DNA of 64,000 nt from Pseudomonas sp. Q1-7 (GTDB lineage: Bacteria > Pseudomonadota > Gammaproteobacteria > Pseudomonadales > Pseudomonadaceae). Every line of letters begins with the position of its first letter. Position 1 is the stretch's first letter. Position numbers and translations under genes: made by a program. Shown piece by piece: positions 53,124-62,290 of the stretch. The notes under the pieces are model-generated. The model had not been told where the DNA came from and searched no databases. It saw only the letters and a program-made list of their open reading frames with translations. The stretch lies in assembly GCF_028010285.1 (NCBI RefSeq), contig NZ_CP116304.1:4232501-4296500 (forward strand), given 5' to 3'.

Positions 53124-54077
53124 TCAGGCAGCCTTGCGCCGCCCGGCGTGTTGTCCGGCACCGCATAGGCGCAGCAGCGCGCCAAGGGGGCCGGTGTGGT
53201 ACCAACGCAGGCTCGGATCGGCGCTTGAGCGCGCGCCCATGGCCTGAGTCAGTCGGTCGAGAAAGATGGCCAGCAGCACCAGCCCTACCCCACCGACGGT
53301 GGCCAAGCCCATGTCCAGGCGACCGATGCCGCGCAGGACCATCTGCCCGAGGCCGCCCACCGAGATCATCGAGGCGATCACCACCATCGACAGTGAAAGC
53401 ATCAAGGTCTGGTTCATGCCGGCCATGATGGTCGAGGTGGCCAGCGGCAGTTGCACGCGGGTCAGCATCTGCCGCGGGGTGCAGCCGAAGGCGCGGGCGG
53501 CCTCGATCTTGTCTTCGGGTACCTGGCGGATGCCCAGGTTGGTCAGGCGCACCAGCGGCGGCAGGGCGAACACGATGGTCACCAGCACCCCGGGCACGTT
53601 GCCGATGCCGAACAGCATCACCACGGGCACCAGGTAGACGAATGCCGGCAGCGTCTGCATGGCGTCGAGCACTGGCCGAACAATCCGTTCCAGGTGGTCG
53701 CTGCGGGCACAGAGAATCCCCAGCGGGATGCCGATCACGGCGCAGAAGAACACCGAGGTCAGTACCAGCGCCAGAGTGGTCATGGACTCCGACCACACGC
53801 CGATGAACCCGAGCAGCGTCAAGGTAACGAAGCACAGCAGGGCCATGCGCTTGCCGGCCAGCTGCCAACCCAGCAACGAGGACAGGATGATGCCGATGGT
53901 CGGCGGGATGCTCTGCAGGACGTACTCGATGCCATTGAGCACCTGGTCGATGGGCCAGCGGATGGCACGGAATACATCACGGAAATTGTGCACCAGGTAT
54001 TTCAGGGTGGTTTCCACCCACTCACCCAGAGGGATGACGGCACTTTGGAACGGATCGAGAAGACTGAACTCAGACAT
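53124..54077 (-). CDS. Betaine-type ABC transporter permease (ProW type)
   Basis: A 317-residue permease with an N-terminal tail and about six hydrophobic segments. ProW-like features are [20 protein letters not shown] near the start and the EAA-type coupling loop [20 protein letters not shown] with the downstream [20 protein letters not shown]. It lies between the ATPase gene and the binding-protein gene. The C-terminal 30 residues are basic and rich in Ala/Arg. Confidence 0.9.
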   Translation of the reverse strand: MSEFSLLDPFQSAVIPLGEWVETTLKYLVHNFRDVFRAIRWPIDQVLNGIEYVLQSIPPTIGIILSSLLGWQLAGKRMALLCFVTLTLLGFIGVWSESMTTLALVLTSVFFCAVIGIPLGILCARSDHLERIVRPVLDAMQTLPAFVYLVPVVMLFGIGNVPGVLVTIVFALPPLVRLTNLGIRQVPEDKIEAARAFGCTPRQMLTRVQLPLATSTIMAGMNQTLMLSLSMVVIASMISVGGLGQMVLRGIGRLDMGLATVGGVGLVLLAIFLDRLTQAMGARSSADPSLRWYHTGPLGALLRLCGAGQHAGRRKAA

Positions 54078-54129
54078 GGTGGTTACCTATTCTCCGAAGT
54101 TGCGACTGCTGCGTGATCGAGGGATTCGC

Positions 54130-55299
54130 TCAATGGCGACTCAACGTGTGCAACAGCTGACTCTTGGAAATGGTGCCCTTCAGAGCACCGCTGCGATCCA
54201 GGACAGGCACCGGGTAAGGCAGCTCCGCCACGATGTTCAACACGTCGTGCAAGGGCGTATCGGTGTAAACCGGATTCTGCGTGTGCAGGTTGAATGCGTC
54301 CCCCGATTGCCCCATTACCGCGCCACTTTCATCGGCCCCGACCACGGCCAGCAGTTGGTCGCGCTCGTCGATCAGGTACCCGAAAGAAACACCTGAGCTG
54401 AACTGCGGAGCCTTGCCATTCACCCGACAGATCATCGCCGGGTCGAGCCGGGCAATGTCGCCAGCCTTGAGCACCCGGGAGCTGTCGAAACCCTTGAAGA
54501 AGGTCTCGACGTACTCATTGGCGGGCTGGTTCAGCAGCTCCTGCGGCGTACCGATCTGAACCACCCGGCCACCTTCCATGATCGCTATGCGATGGCCAAT
54601 GCGAATGGCTTCTTCAATGTCGTGGGAGATGAAGATGATGGTGCGCTGCTGCTCCGCCTGGAGGCGCATGAGCTCGCCTTGCATTTCACTTCGGATCAGT
54701 GGGTCGAGGGCCGAGAAGGCTTCGTCCATGAGGAGAATCGTGGGGTCGTTGGCCAGCGCTCGCGCCAGGCCAACGCGTTGCTGCATGCCGCCTGACAGCT
54801 GGTGCGGATAGCTGTGCTCATGCCCGGCCAGCCCCACCTGGCGCAGGGCCTCGCTGGCTCGGGCATTACGCTCGCGCTCACTGACCCCGGATATCTCCAG
54901 GCCGAAGGCGGTGTTTTCCAGGACGCTCATGTGCGGCATCAGCGCGAAGGACTGGAAGACCATGCCCATGTCCTTGCGGCGGACATCGAGCAGTTCCTTG
55001 TCCGACAGCCCGGTGATCTCGCGCCCATTCAGGTGAATGCTGCCGGAGGTGGGTTCGATCAGGCGGTTGAAGAGCCGCACCATGGTGGACTTGCCCGAAC
55101 CCGACAATCCCATGATCACGAAGATTTCGCCGCGCTTGACCGAGAAGCTCGCATCAAACACACCGACGACATGACCGGTCTTGTGGAAGATTTCGTTCTT
55201 GTCCGCGCCCTTGCGCAGCATCTCCATGGCAACTTCGGGGTGTGGCCCGAATACCTTGAAGATGTTCTTCACTGAAAGAATATCGTCGGCCTGATTCAT
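54130..55299 (-). CDS. Betaine-type ABC transporter ATP-binding protein with CBS domains (ProV type)
   Basis: A 389-residue ATPase starting at ATG 55297-55299 (MNQADDILSVKNIFKVFGPH). Motifs are Walker A MGLSGSGKSTMVRL, signature HQLSGGMQQRVGLARALAND, Walker B ILLMDEAFSALDPL and switch His in IFISHDIEEAI. The C-terminal part (about 275-385) is a CBS-domain pair, which in ProV/OpuA senses ionic strength. It is first in the leftward unit proV-proW-proX-mmgE-araC. Confidence 0.92.
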   Translation of the reverse strand: MNQADDILSVKNIFKVFGPHPEVAMEMLRKGADKNEIFHKTGHVVGVFDASFSVKRGEIFVIMGLSGSGKSTMVRLFNRLIEPTSGSIHLNGREITGLSDKELLDVRRKDMGMVFQSFALMPHMSVLENTAFGLEISGVSERERNARASEALRQVGLAGHEHSYPHQLSGGMQQRVGLARALANDPTILLMDEAFSALDPLIRSEMQGELMRLQAEQQRTIIFISHDIEEAIRIGHRIAIMEGGRVVQIGTPQELLNQPANEYVETFFKGFDSSRVLKAGDIARLDPAMICRVNGKAPQFSSGVSFGYLIDERDQLLAVVGADESGAVMGQSGDAFNLHTQNPVYTDTPLHDVLNIVAELPYPVPVLDRSGALKGTISKSQLLHTLSRH

Positions 55300-55547
55300 G
55301 CAACCCTCTTTCTTATGCTTATCAACCAATCAGTCAACTTCGCGCCTTCCAGCCTCTCGGGGGGACTGAAACAAGCGTCCAGACAAACCGGAAATCCATT
55401 CGTCTCTGACGTGGGTAAACCGGCGCGCAGAAAATCCTGCTCCATAAAAACGACATCGAATTCAACGATCTCGTGTATGGCTCCAAGTTAGGATTTGCCC
55501 CTTGCAGCGTCCAACGACATTTGCTCAGCCTTAACCATAACTTCATG

Positions 55548-56477
55548 TTATTGATCGGACGTGGCGTCGCCCTGCAGCGGCGCGGCTTCCCGCTCCACGC
55601 CACCCTGGCGCGCTAGGAACACAGCCGCGAGAAGAACCATCAGCCCTCCACCGAGCATGGCACTGGTGATCTGCTCGCCCATGAGCAGCACGGCGATGGT
55701 CACGGCCACCACGGGCTCCAGCGTCGACAAGGTGGCAGCCGATGAGGAGCCTATGCGCGGCGCCCCCGCCAGGAATGCAATGACCGGCACCAGCGTGGCG
55801 AAGAGGGAAAGGCCGACAGTCGCCCCCCAGGCTGTTCCGGATGCCGGCAAGACCGCTCCGCGAGAGAGCGCCACGACCGCGAAGCTCAGGGCGCAGCCGA
55901 GCAGCAGCATCACGGCCGAGGCCAGTGGATTTTCGTGACTGATGCGATGAGTGCCGTAGATGATCGACGAGCCGTAACAGACCGCGGCGAACAACGCCCA
56001 GAACACCCCAAGGGATGATCCGGCCAGGTTCAGACCAGTGGCCAGGAGCACGCCTCCCAGCGCCAATACCAGGCTGGCCAGCTTGAGCAGGCTGGTGCGC
56101 TCCCTCAGGCAAGTGATGGAGACCGCCGTGACAAAGGCCGGAAAGGTGTACACCAGGATGATGGCGAGACTGACGGAGGTGGAACGACAGGCGCTGTAAT
56201 ACCCCATCGCCGCCAGCCCGTATCCCACGCCTAATATCAGGTTCTGCCGCGCCAGCCGACCCGAGGGAAGCGCTATTCCCCGCCAGCGCAGGAACAGCAG
56301 CAATGCACCGGCGGCGATCGAGAAGCGCGCGAGCAGTAGCCCCACCGGATCGGCCCCGCCGGCATAGGCGTACTGGGCGAACAGGGGCTGAAGGCCATAG
56401 CAGAAGGCCGCCAGCAGCACCAGGAAGAACCCCTTGGCGTGGCGACCGGAGTCGAAAGACGAGGGAGCGCGATGCAT
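55548..56477 (-). CDS. DMT-superfamily (EamA) transporter
   Basis: A 309-residue membrane protein starting MHRAPSSFDSGRHAKGFFLV at ATG 56475-56477, with ten hydrophobic segments arranged as two EamA repeats (first about 18-145, second about 155-290). A longer in-frame start upstream crosses the terminator of the Rieske gene and is not used. Such proteins export or import amino acids and metabolites. It lies behind the Rieske oxygenase gene but is separated from it by a strong terminator, so it is probably an independent unit. Confidence 0.83.
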   Translation of the reverse strand: MHRAPSSFDSGRHAKGFFLVLLAAFCYGLQPLFAQYAYAGGADPVGLLLARFSIAAGALLLFLRWRGIALPSGRLARQNLILGVGYGLAAMGYYSACRSTSVSLAIILVYTFPAFVTAVSITCLRERTSLLKLASLVLALGGVLLATGLNLAGSSLGVFWALFAAVCYGSSIIYGTHRISHENPLASAVMLLLGCALSFAVVALSRGAVLPASGTAWGATVGLSLFATLVPVIAFLAGAPRIGSSSAATLSTLEPVVAVTIAVLLMGEQITSAMLGGGLMVLLAAVFLARQGGVEREAAPLQGDATSDQ

Positions 56478-56511
56478 GACCCGATCCTTGGCCCCGAGGG
56501 CCTCCAGACAG

Positions 56512-56546
56512 AAAAAACCCCGTATCACCACGTGAGTGAAACGGGG
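56512..56546 (-). terminator. Rho-independent terminator of the Rieske oxygenase gene
   Basis: On the minus strand CCCCGT-loop-ACGGGG is followed by six T (A bases at 56512-56517 on the plus strand). It lies 23 bp past the Rieske gene stop codon and ahead of the EamA gene. Confidence 0.8.
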
Positions 56547-56568
56547 CCGAGGCGAAGACGCACAGAGA

Positions 56569-57780
56569 TCAGTCGGTGAGTTGGCGGAGCATGGTCGTGC
56601 AGTACCAATCCACGAACTGGCACACACCATTTTCCGCAATGGACGAGTAAGGGCCCGGCTCATAAGCGGGAGAGCTGAGGCCCGCCTGCGCCCCTTCGAC
56701 AAGGCGACGGTCCTGGTCATTGGTGGCGATCCAGACTCGGGTTAACCGCTCCAGGTCATAGTCGATGCCTTCCTGCGCGTCCTTCGGCACCAGCCATTTT
56801 GTGGTCACCAGGGTCTCGTTGGGGCCCTGCGGCAGAACGCGGAAACTCAGAGCGTGGTCGCCAAGAAAATGGTTCCAGGTGGACGGGTAGTTGAAGTACA
56901 GCAGCGCGCCGATACTGTCCACGCCGCTGTGATCGAGGCGCCTGGCCACCGCGGCCTTGCCGTCCATGGTGTAGCTGACAGCGCCGTTGGCCAGCGGGAT
57001 GCGCGTCATGCGGTATTGCCCCGCCTCGTCCATCACCAGACGGCTGGGCAGCCCCGCCGCCTCGCAACGGTTCCAGTGCGCCGCCAGCTCGGGGTCATCC
57101 TCCCCTCCCACGCCCGCCACCGAGAGGTTTTCGACGAAGGAGTTGAGCAGCTCCGGATGGGTACCGTCGCAGTGATAGCACTCGCGGTTATTCTCGAAGA
57201 CCAGCTTCCAGTTGCCCCGCTCCACCAGGTTGGATTCGAAGGCCACCTTGCAGTCTTCGAGATTGTGCGGCGCGATGAAGGGAGAAACCGCACCACGGAA
57301 GTCTTCGAAGTCCGGCGCCTGCTCGGCTACACACACATAGATGTAGGTGTTGACCACCTCGCAGTGCGCTGGCTTGAGACCATACTCGGTCGGATTGAAT
57401 TCGGGCCCCATGTTGCCGGCGAAGAGCAGCTTGCCGTCGAGATCGAACACCCACTTGTGGTACGGGCAAACCAGCTTGGCCACCTTACCGCTGCTTTCCG
57501 TGCAGACCTTGGAGCCCCGGTGCCGGCAGGCGTTGTGGAAGGCTCGTACCTGACCGTCGCCACCGCGCACCACGGCAACGGGATAGTCACCAATCTGCAG
57601 GGTGAAGTACTGACCGGGCTTTTCCAATTCGAAAGTATGCCCGGCGAAGATCCACGTCTTGTGCCAGATCTGTTCCAGATCCTGGCGGTATACCTCGGCG
57701 TCGGAGTAGGCCGCGCGAGGAAGGGCATGACGTTCTTTGCGTTGGCGAATCAGGTTCAGTACAGCGGTTTTGTTATCCAT
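56569..57780 (-). CDS. Rieske non-heme iron oxygenase, GbcA-like
   Basis: A 403-residue aromatic-ring-hydroxylating-type oxygenase alpha subunit. The Rieske 2Fe-2S ligands are Cys-x-His in NACRHRGSKVC (about residue 85) and Cys-x2-His in LVCPYHKWVFD (about 104). The mononuclear-iron region is VFENNRECYHCDGTHPELLN. This ENNRECYHC-x3-HP pattern is typical of GbcA-type demethylases acting on quaternary amines (glycine betaine, proline betaine, carnitine-type). ATG 57780 is chosen; a GTG four codons upstream leaves no ribosome site. No reductase gene is in the window, so electrons must come from a partner encoded elsewhere. Confidence 0.87.
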   Translation of the reverse strand: MDNKTAVLNLIRQRKERHALPRAAYSDAEVYRQDLEQIWHKTWIFAGHTFELEKPGQYFTLQIGDYPVAVVRGGDGQVRAFHNACRHRGSKVCTESSGKVAKLVCPYHKWVFDLDGKLLFAGNMGPEFNPTEYGLKPAHCEVVNTYIYVCVAEQAPDFEDFRGAVSPFIAPHNLEDCKVAFESNLVERGNWKLVFENNRECYHCDGTHPELLNSFVENLSVAGVGGEDDPELAAHWNRCEAAGLPSRLVMDEAGQYRMTRIPLANGAVSYTMDGKAAVARRLDHSGVDSIGALLYFNYPSTWNHFLGDHALSFRVLPQGPNETLVTTKWLVPKDAQEGIDYDLERLTRVWIATNDQDRRLVEGAQAGLSSPAYEPGPYSSIAENGVCQFVDWYCTTMLRQLTD

Positions 57781-58024
57781 TGTTATGTGCACTCCGAAAC
57801 AGGCGCGGGAAATGGCGGCGCTTGCTCGAATCGGCTATGACGGGAGTGGGTCAACTCGCCGACTCGCGCTTCCAGGACCAGGGCTTTCTGTACGAGAACC
57901 CTATCGGTTAACCTCGACCCAGCAGCGAAGCCGCCCCGCTGCGATAGCAGCTTGGCCCAGTCTAGGGTTATGCCCGCGCCCGGCAGAACCGACTTTTTAT
58001 TCAGGAATTTGATTACTTGTCGTT
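57781..58024. other. Divergent intergenic region Rieske oxygenase / LysR
   Basis: 244 bp carrying promoters of both divergent genes. The right side is AT-rich just before the LysR start. I could not single out a clear LysR box. Confidence 0.35.
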
Positions 58025-58975
58025 ATGGTTAAACACACCGAACCCGATCAGACCCTGATCAAGATGCCTTCGCTACGCGCTGTGAAATCCTTCGTCGCGG
58101 CGGCCAAGTACCAGAACTTCACGCGGGCGGCCGAAGCGCTCTGCGTGACTCAGGCCGCCATCAGCCGGCAGATTCGCGAGCTGGAAATCTACCTGGGCGC
58201 CGACCTGTTCAAGCGGGAAGGACGCGCGGTGGAGCTCACGGCCGCCGGCTCGATCTTCTTCGATGCGGTGCAGCTCTCCTTCGTCAACATTTCCCAGGCC
58301 GCCGAGCGCATCCGCAACAAGAGCACCACCAAGCGCGTCATCACCCTCTGCTGCTCCCCGGCCTTCTCTGCGCACTGGCTCGGCCCGCGTCTGCCGAGCT
58401 TCTTCAGCGCGAACCCGGATGTCGATCTCAACCTCATCACCACACAGAACTTCCTGTCCATGGAGCCGGGGGTGCGGCCGGACATCTTCATCACCAAGAT
58501 TGCCAAGATCCGTGAGGGTTACCGCAGCTATCCGCTGATGCACGATGTGATCTACCCGGTGTGCACACCCAGGTATCTGGAGGAGCACCCGGAGATCCGT
58601 TCCCTTGAAGGCCTGCGCGACACCGTGCTGCTGAACCTGAGCCCCTACGGCCGCTCCCAGGTCGCCGAGCATGTGGACTGGAACGTCTGGCTCGCCTTCC
58701 ACGAAATCGATCTGGAGGCACGCGCCGCCAATGCCCCGCACTTCTTCAATGCCAACGACTACATCCTGTTGATCCAGATGGTCCTCAATCACCAGGGCGT
58801 GGCCCTGGGCTGGAATCATCTGGTAAGCCGCCTCGTGGAGCAGGGACTGCTGATCAGGCCGGTCGAACAGGAGCTGGTGCTCAAGGACAGCCTGCACTAC
58901 CTGACATTCAACGAAGACAAGGAAGATGACGACGCCTGCCGACGCCTGCGCGACTGGCTACTGGAGCAGATCTGA
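58025..58975 (+). CDS. LysR-family regulator (GcvA-like)
   Basis: A 316-residue LysR protein. Helix-turn-helix: LRAVKSFVAAAKYQNFTRAA, LCVTQAAISRQIRELEIYLG and the wing LFKREGRAVELTAAGSIF, residues about 18-76. The effector domain (about 105-300) includes FFSANPDVDLNLITTQNFLS. The Gln-Ala-Ala-Ile-Ser recognition helix is GcvA-like. It is divergent from the Rieske gene and upstream of the FAD oxidoreductase operon, so it could control either or both. Confidence 0.88.
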   Translation: MVKHTEPDQTLIKMPSLRAVKSFVAAAKYQNFTRAAEALCVTQAAISRQIRELEIYLGADLFKREGRAVELTAAGSIFFDAVQLSFVNISQAAERIRNKSTTKRVITLCCSPAFSAHWLGPRLPSFFSANPDVDLNLITTQNFLSMEPGVRPDIFITKIAKIREGYRSYPLMHDVIYPVCTPRYLEEHPEIRSLEGLRDTVLLNLSPYGRSQVAEHVDWNVWLAFHEIDLEARAANAPHFFNANDYILLIQMVLNHQGVALGWNHLVSRLVEQGLLIRPVEQELVLKDSLHYLTFNEDKEDDDACRRLRDWLLEQI

Positions 58976-59065
58976 TAACCTGGCGTTATTATCAGCCTGC
59001 ACTTTTTGTTGCTTGGTACAGCCTGCCATCGGCATTAAAGTAAAAAATTGAATCTTCCAAAATAG

Positions 59066-59090
59066 AACCTGCCCGGTGCAGGTTTTTTAT
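59066..59090 (+). terminator. Rho-independent terminator after the LysR gene
   Basis: AACCTGC-CCGGT-GCAGGTT (59066-59084) forms a 7-bp stem with a 5-base loop, followed by TTTTAT. It separates the LysR gene from the FAD oxidoreductase operon. Confidence 0.75.
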
Positions 59091-59250
59091 TTCCCGCACC
59101 ACTCTTCCATAACCTCTGATCATCGATTGCCAACCCTAAATGTTGCTTGTTGGCGTCGCAGCCCTGTCATTAACCTTCATGTCGTCCGCCTCATGCAATG
59201 AGGCCCTAAGTCGACCCTGATGGTCGCGATCAGAAAATCTTCTTTTTGCA

Positions 59251-59274
59251 TATCGATGTACACCGTATCGATGT
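59251..59274. promoter_or_regulatory. Candidate regulator site, direct repeats upstream of the FAD oxidoreductase gene
   Basis: TATCGATGT occurs at 59251-59259 and again at 59266-59274, a 15-bp period. Each contains the ATCGAT palindrome. It lies about 120 bp before the start codon. The binder is unknown. Confidence 0.35.
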
Positions 59275-59395
59275 CGCCACTGGGTAGTGTTCAAGAGCAG
59301 GGCGGTTATCCGAGCAACAGTTGATTTGCGGGACCGCGAATTATCAATCGCAGCGGATGCCTATCAAGCAGAAATAAGAAAGTCAGGTCTCTGAA

Positions 59396-60715
59396 ATGAC
59401 GAAAATCACCTCTTTACCTGCCGACGATAAGAGCTGTGGCTGGTATCACCTCAGCAACCCCCGGCAGCCAAGACCTGGTCACTGCGGCAAAAGCTCCGCA
59501 CGCTGGGTGGTAGTAGGCGCCGGCTTCACCGGACTTGCTGCGGCCCGGCAATTGGCACTCAACTTCCCCGATGAAGAAATCATTCTTGTAGAAGCCCAGG
59601 AAGTTGGTTTTGGTACTTCCGGCCGCAATGCGGGCTTCGCCATCGACCTACCCCACGATATCGGCGCCGAAGACTACATTGGCGATATCGCCACGGCGCG
59701 GACCAGCCTGAAGCTGAATCTCACCGGCCAGTCCCTGCTCAAGGAGCTCGTGGAGCAACACGGCATTGACTGCCAGATGAAGGCCTGCGGCAAATACCAG
59801 GCTGCCGTCGAGGATCGTGGAATCGCCGTGCTGGAAGCCTACCGGCGAGGTCTGGACAAGCTCGGCCAGGCCTACGAAATGATCGAAGCCGATGAACTCC
59901 CGGGGCACATCGGCACGCACTTCTACCGAAAGGCCCTGTTCACGCCGGGTACGGTACTCATCCAGCCGTCCGCCCTGGTCAAAGGCCTGGCCGACAGCCT
60001 CCCCGGCAATGTCAGCCTCTACGAGAACACCCCCATCACCGAAGTGGACTACGGTGAAAAGGTCGTCCTCACCCATGCCCTCGGCAGCATTACCACCGAC
60101 AAGCTCGTGCTGACCAACAACGCCTTCGGCATGAGCTTCGGCTTTCTAAAGGGCAGGATGCTGCCGATCTTCACCTACGCCAGCATCACCCGTCCGCTCG
60201 ATGCACAAGAGCAGGCACGGCTTGGCGGAAAGCCCTTCTGGGGCGTCATCCCGGCCGATCCCTTCGGCACGACTGTACGTCGCACGCCGGACAATCGCCT
60301 GCTGATCCGCAACAGTTTCAGCTTCAACCCGGACGGGCGCAGCAGGGACAAGTTCATCGAGCGTTTCGTCAATCGTCACCGGGCCTCTTTCGCGAGACGC
60401 TTTCCGATGTTGCCCAATGTCGAGTTCAAGTACACCTGGGGCGGCGCATTGGCCCTGTCGAGAAATCACATGGGGTATTTCGGCCAGTTGGCTCCCAATG
60501 TCTACGGCGCGCTTTGCTGCAATGGACTGGGCGTTACCCGAGGAACCGTGACCGGCAAGTTGTTGGCCGACTGGCTGAGCGGCCGGAAAGATGAACTGAT
60601 CGATTTCCTGCTCAGGTCGCCGGGCCCCAACTCCAACCCTCCCGAACCCTTGCTCTCGGTAGGCGTGAACCTCAACTTGAAATGGGGACAGTACCGGGCC
60701 GGAAGAGAGAGCTAG
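59396..60715 (+). CDS. FAD-dependent amine oxidoreductase (DAO family, PuuB/PauB-like)
   Basis: A 439-residue oxidoreductase. The FAD-binding fold VVVGAGFTGLAAARQLALNF lies at about residues 38-57, followed by the acidic strand end (EIILVEAQ) and the GFGTSGRNAGFAIDLPHD motif of the DAO/gamma-glutamylputrescine-oxidase group. The C-terminal FAD contact GALCCNGLGVTRGTVTGKLL is present. It would oxidise a C-N bond of a primary or secondary amine or amino acid. It leads an operon with an MFS transporter, a DapA-family lyase and an aldehyde dehydrogenase. Confidence 0.85.
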   Translation: MTKITSLPADDKSCGWYHLSNPRQPRPGHCGKSSARWVVVGAGFTGLAAARQLALNFPDEEIILVEAQEVGFGTSGRNAGFAIDLPHDIGAEDYIGDIATARTSLKLNLTGQSLLKELVEQHGIDCQMKACGKYQAAVEDRGIAVLEAYRRGLDKLGQAYEMIEADELPGHIGTHFYRKALFTPGTVLIQPSALVKGLADSLPGNVSLYENTPITEVDYGEKVVLTHALGSITTDKLVLTNNAFGMSFGFLKGRMLPIFTYASITRPLDAQEQARLGGKPFWGVIPADPFGTTVRRTPDNRLLIRNSFSFNPDGRSRDKFIERFVNRHRASFARRFPMLPNVEFKYTWGGALALSRNHMGYFGQLAPNVYGALCCNGLGVTRGTVTGKLLADWLSGRKDELIDFLLRSPGPNSNPPEPLLSVGVNLNLKWGQYRAGRES

Positions 60716-60885
60716 CCCACCATTTTTTTGTCCGGGAGCGTCTGGCCAACCCTTGGCCAAGTCTCGACTTCCACGGCACACCGATCTCGATTCGGGCGAT
60801 TCAAAAAACCAGACATGAGGCAACTCATCTGAAAGTTTCACTATCGCCCGAACACCCTCAAGAACAATTAAGCCCAGAGATAACA

Positions 60886-62214
60886 ATGACAACTTCCAGC
60901 ACCTCTATCGAAGACATCCCCATCAACAGCTTTCACAAACTATTGACTATTCGATCGGGTGGCGGGTCATTTGTTGACGGCTATGTATTGAGCATTATTG
61001 GCGTTGTCATGGTGCAAGTAACAACGGCTTTGAACCTCAGCAGCTTCTGGCAAGGCCTGATCGCCGCCTCAGCACTGGTTGGCATCTTCTTCGGCGGTTT
61101 TCTTGGCGGCTGGCTGAGCGAGCGCTTTGGGCGCAAGAGAATCTTCTTCGTCGGTCCGGTCCTGTTCATGCTCGCGTCCCTGGCCCAGTACTGGCTCGAC
61201 TCCTGCCAGGAACTGTTCATTCTGCGTTTCATCATCGGCGTGGCCGTGGGCATCGAGTATCCGGTGGCCACTGCGCTATTGGTCGAGTTCCTGCCAAAAC
61301 GCTGCCGCGGGCCGCGGCTGGCCACCCTGACCATTCTTTGGTTCGCCGGCGCCGCTGCCGCCTACGTGGTTGGCGAAGTCATCTTGCGCCTGGGCGGCGA
61401 AGAGGCCTGGCGCCTGGTCCTGGCCAGCGCGGTGGTGATAGGCGTCCTGCTCTTCCTCCTGCGCCTGGGTACTCCCGAGTCGCCCCGTTGGCTGTTGAGC
61501 AAGGGCCGCGCCGCCGAGGCCGAGCGTGTGATCAAGTCGGTTTACGGACCTGACTTTTCCCTCGGCAACCTGCCCGAGCAGCAGGAACGGAAGCCGCTCT
61601 CCTTCTGGCACCTGCTCCACTCCGGCTACGGCAAGCGCATGCTGTTCGTCACGGCCTTCTGGACCTGCTCGGTGATCCCGGTCTTCGCGGTCTACGCCTT
61701 CGCGACCACTGTCCTGCACGCACTGAATCTGAAGGGCGACTGGGCGTCATTCGGCTCGGTGGGCATCACGCTGTTGTTCGTCCTCGGCTGTGTCCTGGCG
61801 ACACGCATGATCAACACCATCGGCCGTCGCAGCATGCTGATCTACAGCTTCCTCTGGTCCGGCCTCGCCCTGCTCGGCCTGGGTGCCTGCCACGCCAGCT
61901 CGCCGCTGCTGATCCTCTTCCTGTTCGGCACCTACGCCCTGTTCATCGGCGGTGCGCAGGTACTCACCCTGGTCTACCCGAACGAACTCTTTCCCACCGA
62001 GATCCGCACTTTCGCAGTCGGCATCGGCACCTCGCTGTCACGCATTGGCGCGGCGGTCGGGACCTACCTCGTGCCGGTTTCCCTGCAGACCTTCGGCATC
62101 GCCACAACCATGTACGCCGCCGCGGTCGTGACCTTGGTGGGCCTGCTGTTCGCCATGGTCCTGGCCCCGGAAACCCGATCGCTCAACCTGCAGCAAGCGG
62201 CCTCTCTGACCTGA
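60886..62214 (+). CDS. MFS transporter (metabolite:H+ symporter type)
   Basis: A 442-residue transporter starting MTTSSTSIEDIPINSFHKLL at 60886; an in-frame extension overlapping the upstream gene is not membrane-like. Twelve hydrophobic segments are visible. The MFS signature between helices 2 and 3 is GGWLSERFGRKRIFFVG, and a second copy near the middle is ATRMINTIGRRSML. The TPESPRWLL motif places it in the sugar-porter-like/MHS-related group. Operon position suggests it brings in the amine or amino-acid substrate oxidised by the flanking enzymes. Confidence 0.87.
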   Translation: MTTSSTSIEDIPINSFHKLLTIRSGGGSFVDGYVLSIIGVVMVQVTTALNLSSFWQGLIAASALVGIFFGGFLGGWLSERFGRKRIFFVGPVLFMLASLAQYWLDSCQELFILRFIIGVAVGIEYPVATALLVEFLPKRCRGPRLATLTILWFAGAAAAYVVGEVILRLGGEEAWRLVLASAVVIGVLLFLLRLGTPESPRWLLSKGRAAEAERVIKSVYGPDFSLGNLPEQQERKPLSFWHLLHSGYGKRMLFVTAFWTCSVIPVFAVYAFATTVLHALNLKGDWASFGSVGITLLFVLGCVLATRMINTIGRRSMLIYSFLWSGLALLGLGACHASSPLLILFLFGTYALFIGGAQVLTLVYPNELFPTEIRTFAVGIGTSLSRIGAAVGTYLVPVSLQTFGIATTMYAAAVVTLVGLLFAMVLAPETRSLNLQQAASLT

Positions 62215-62290
62215 AGCCCACTCGCCGTGTCGCCGGGTCGAATCTGCGACGCGCCCCCCACCCAACCGTCACCCCACTGGAGAATGCATC

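Larger units (their letters stand above)
58976..59395. other. Intergenic region between LysR and FAD oxidoreductase genes
   Basis: 420 bp without a gene. It holds an inverted repeat CTGATAA/TTATCAG (58972-58978, 58989-58995) across the LysR stop codon, a terminator hairpin at 59066-59090 and the TATCGATGT direct repeats at 59251-59274. GC content is clearly lower than in the flanking genes. Confidence 0.5.

Noticed and set aside
60682-60885. N-terminal extension of the MFS transporter frame back into the FAD oxidoreductase gene
   Set aside because: The extension is not membrane-like and overlaps the upstream coding end; the ATG at 60886 gives the normal cytoplasmic start before helix 1.
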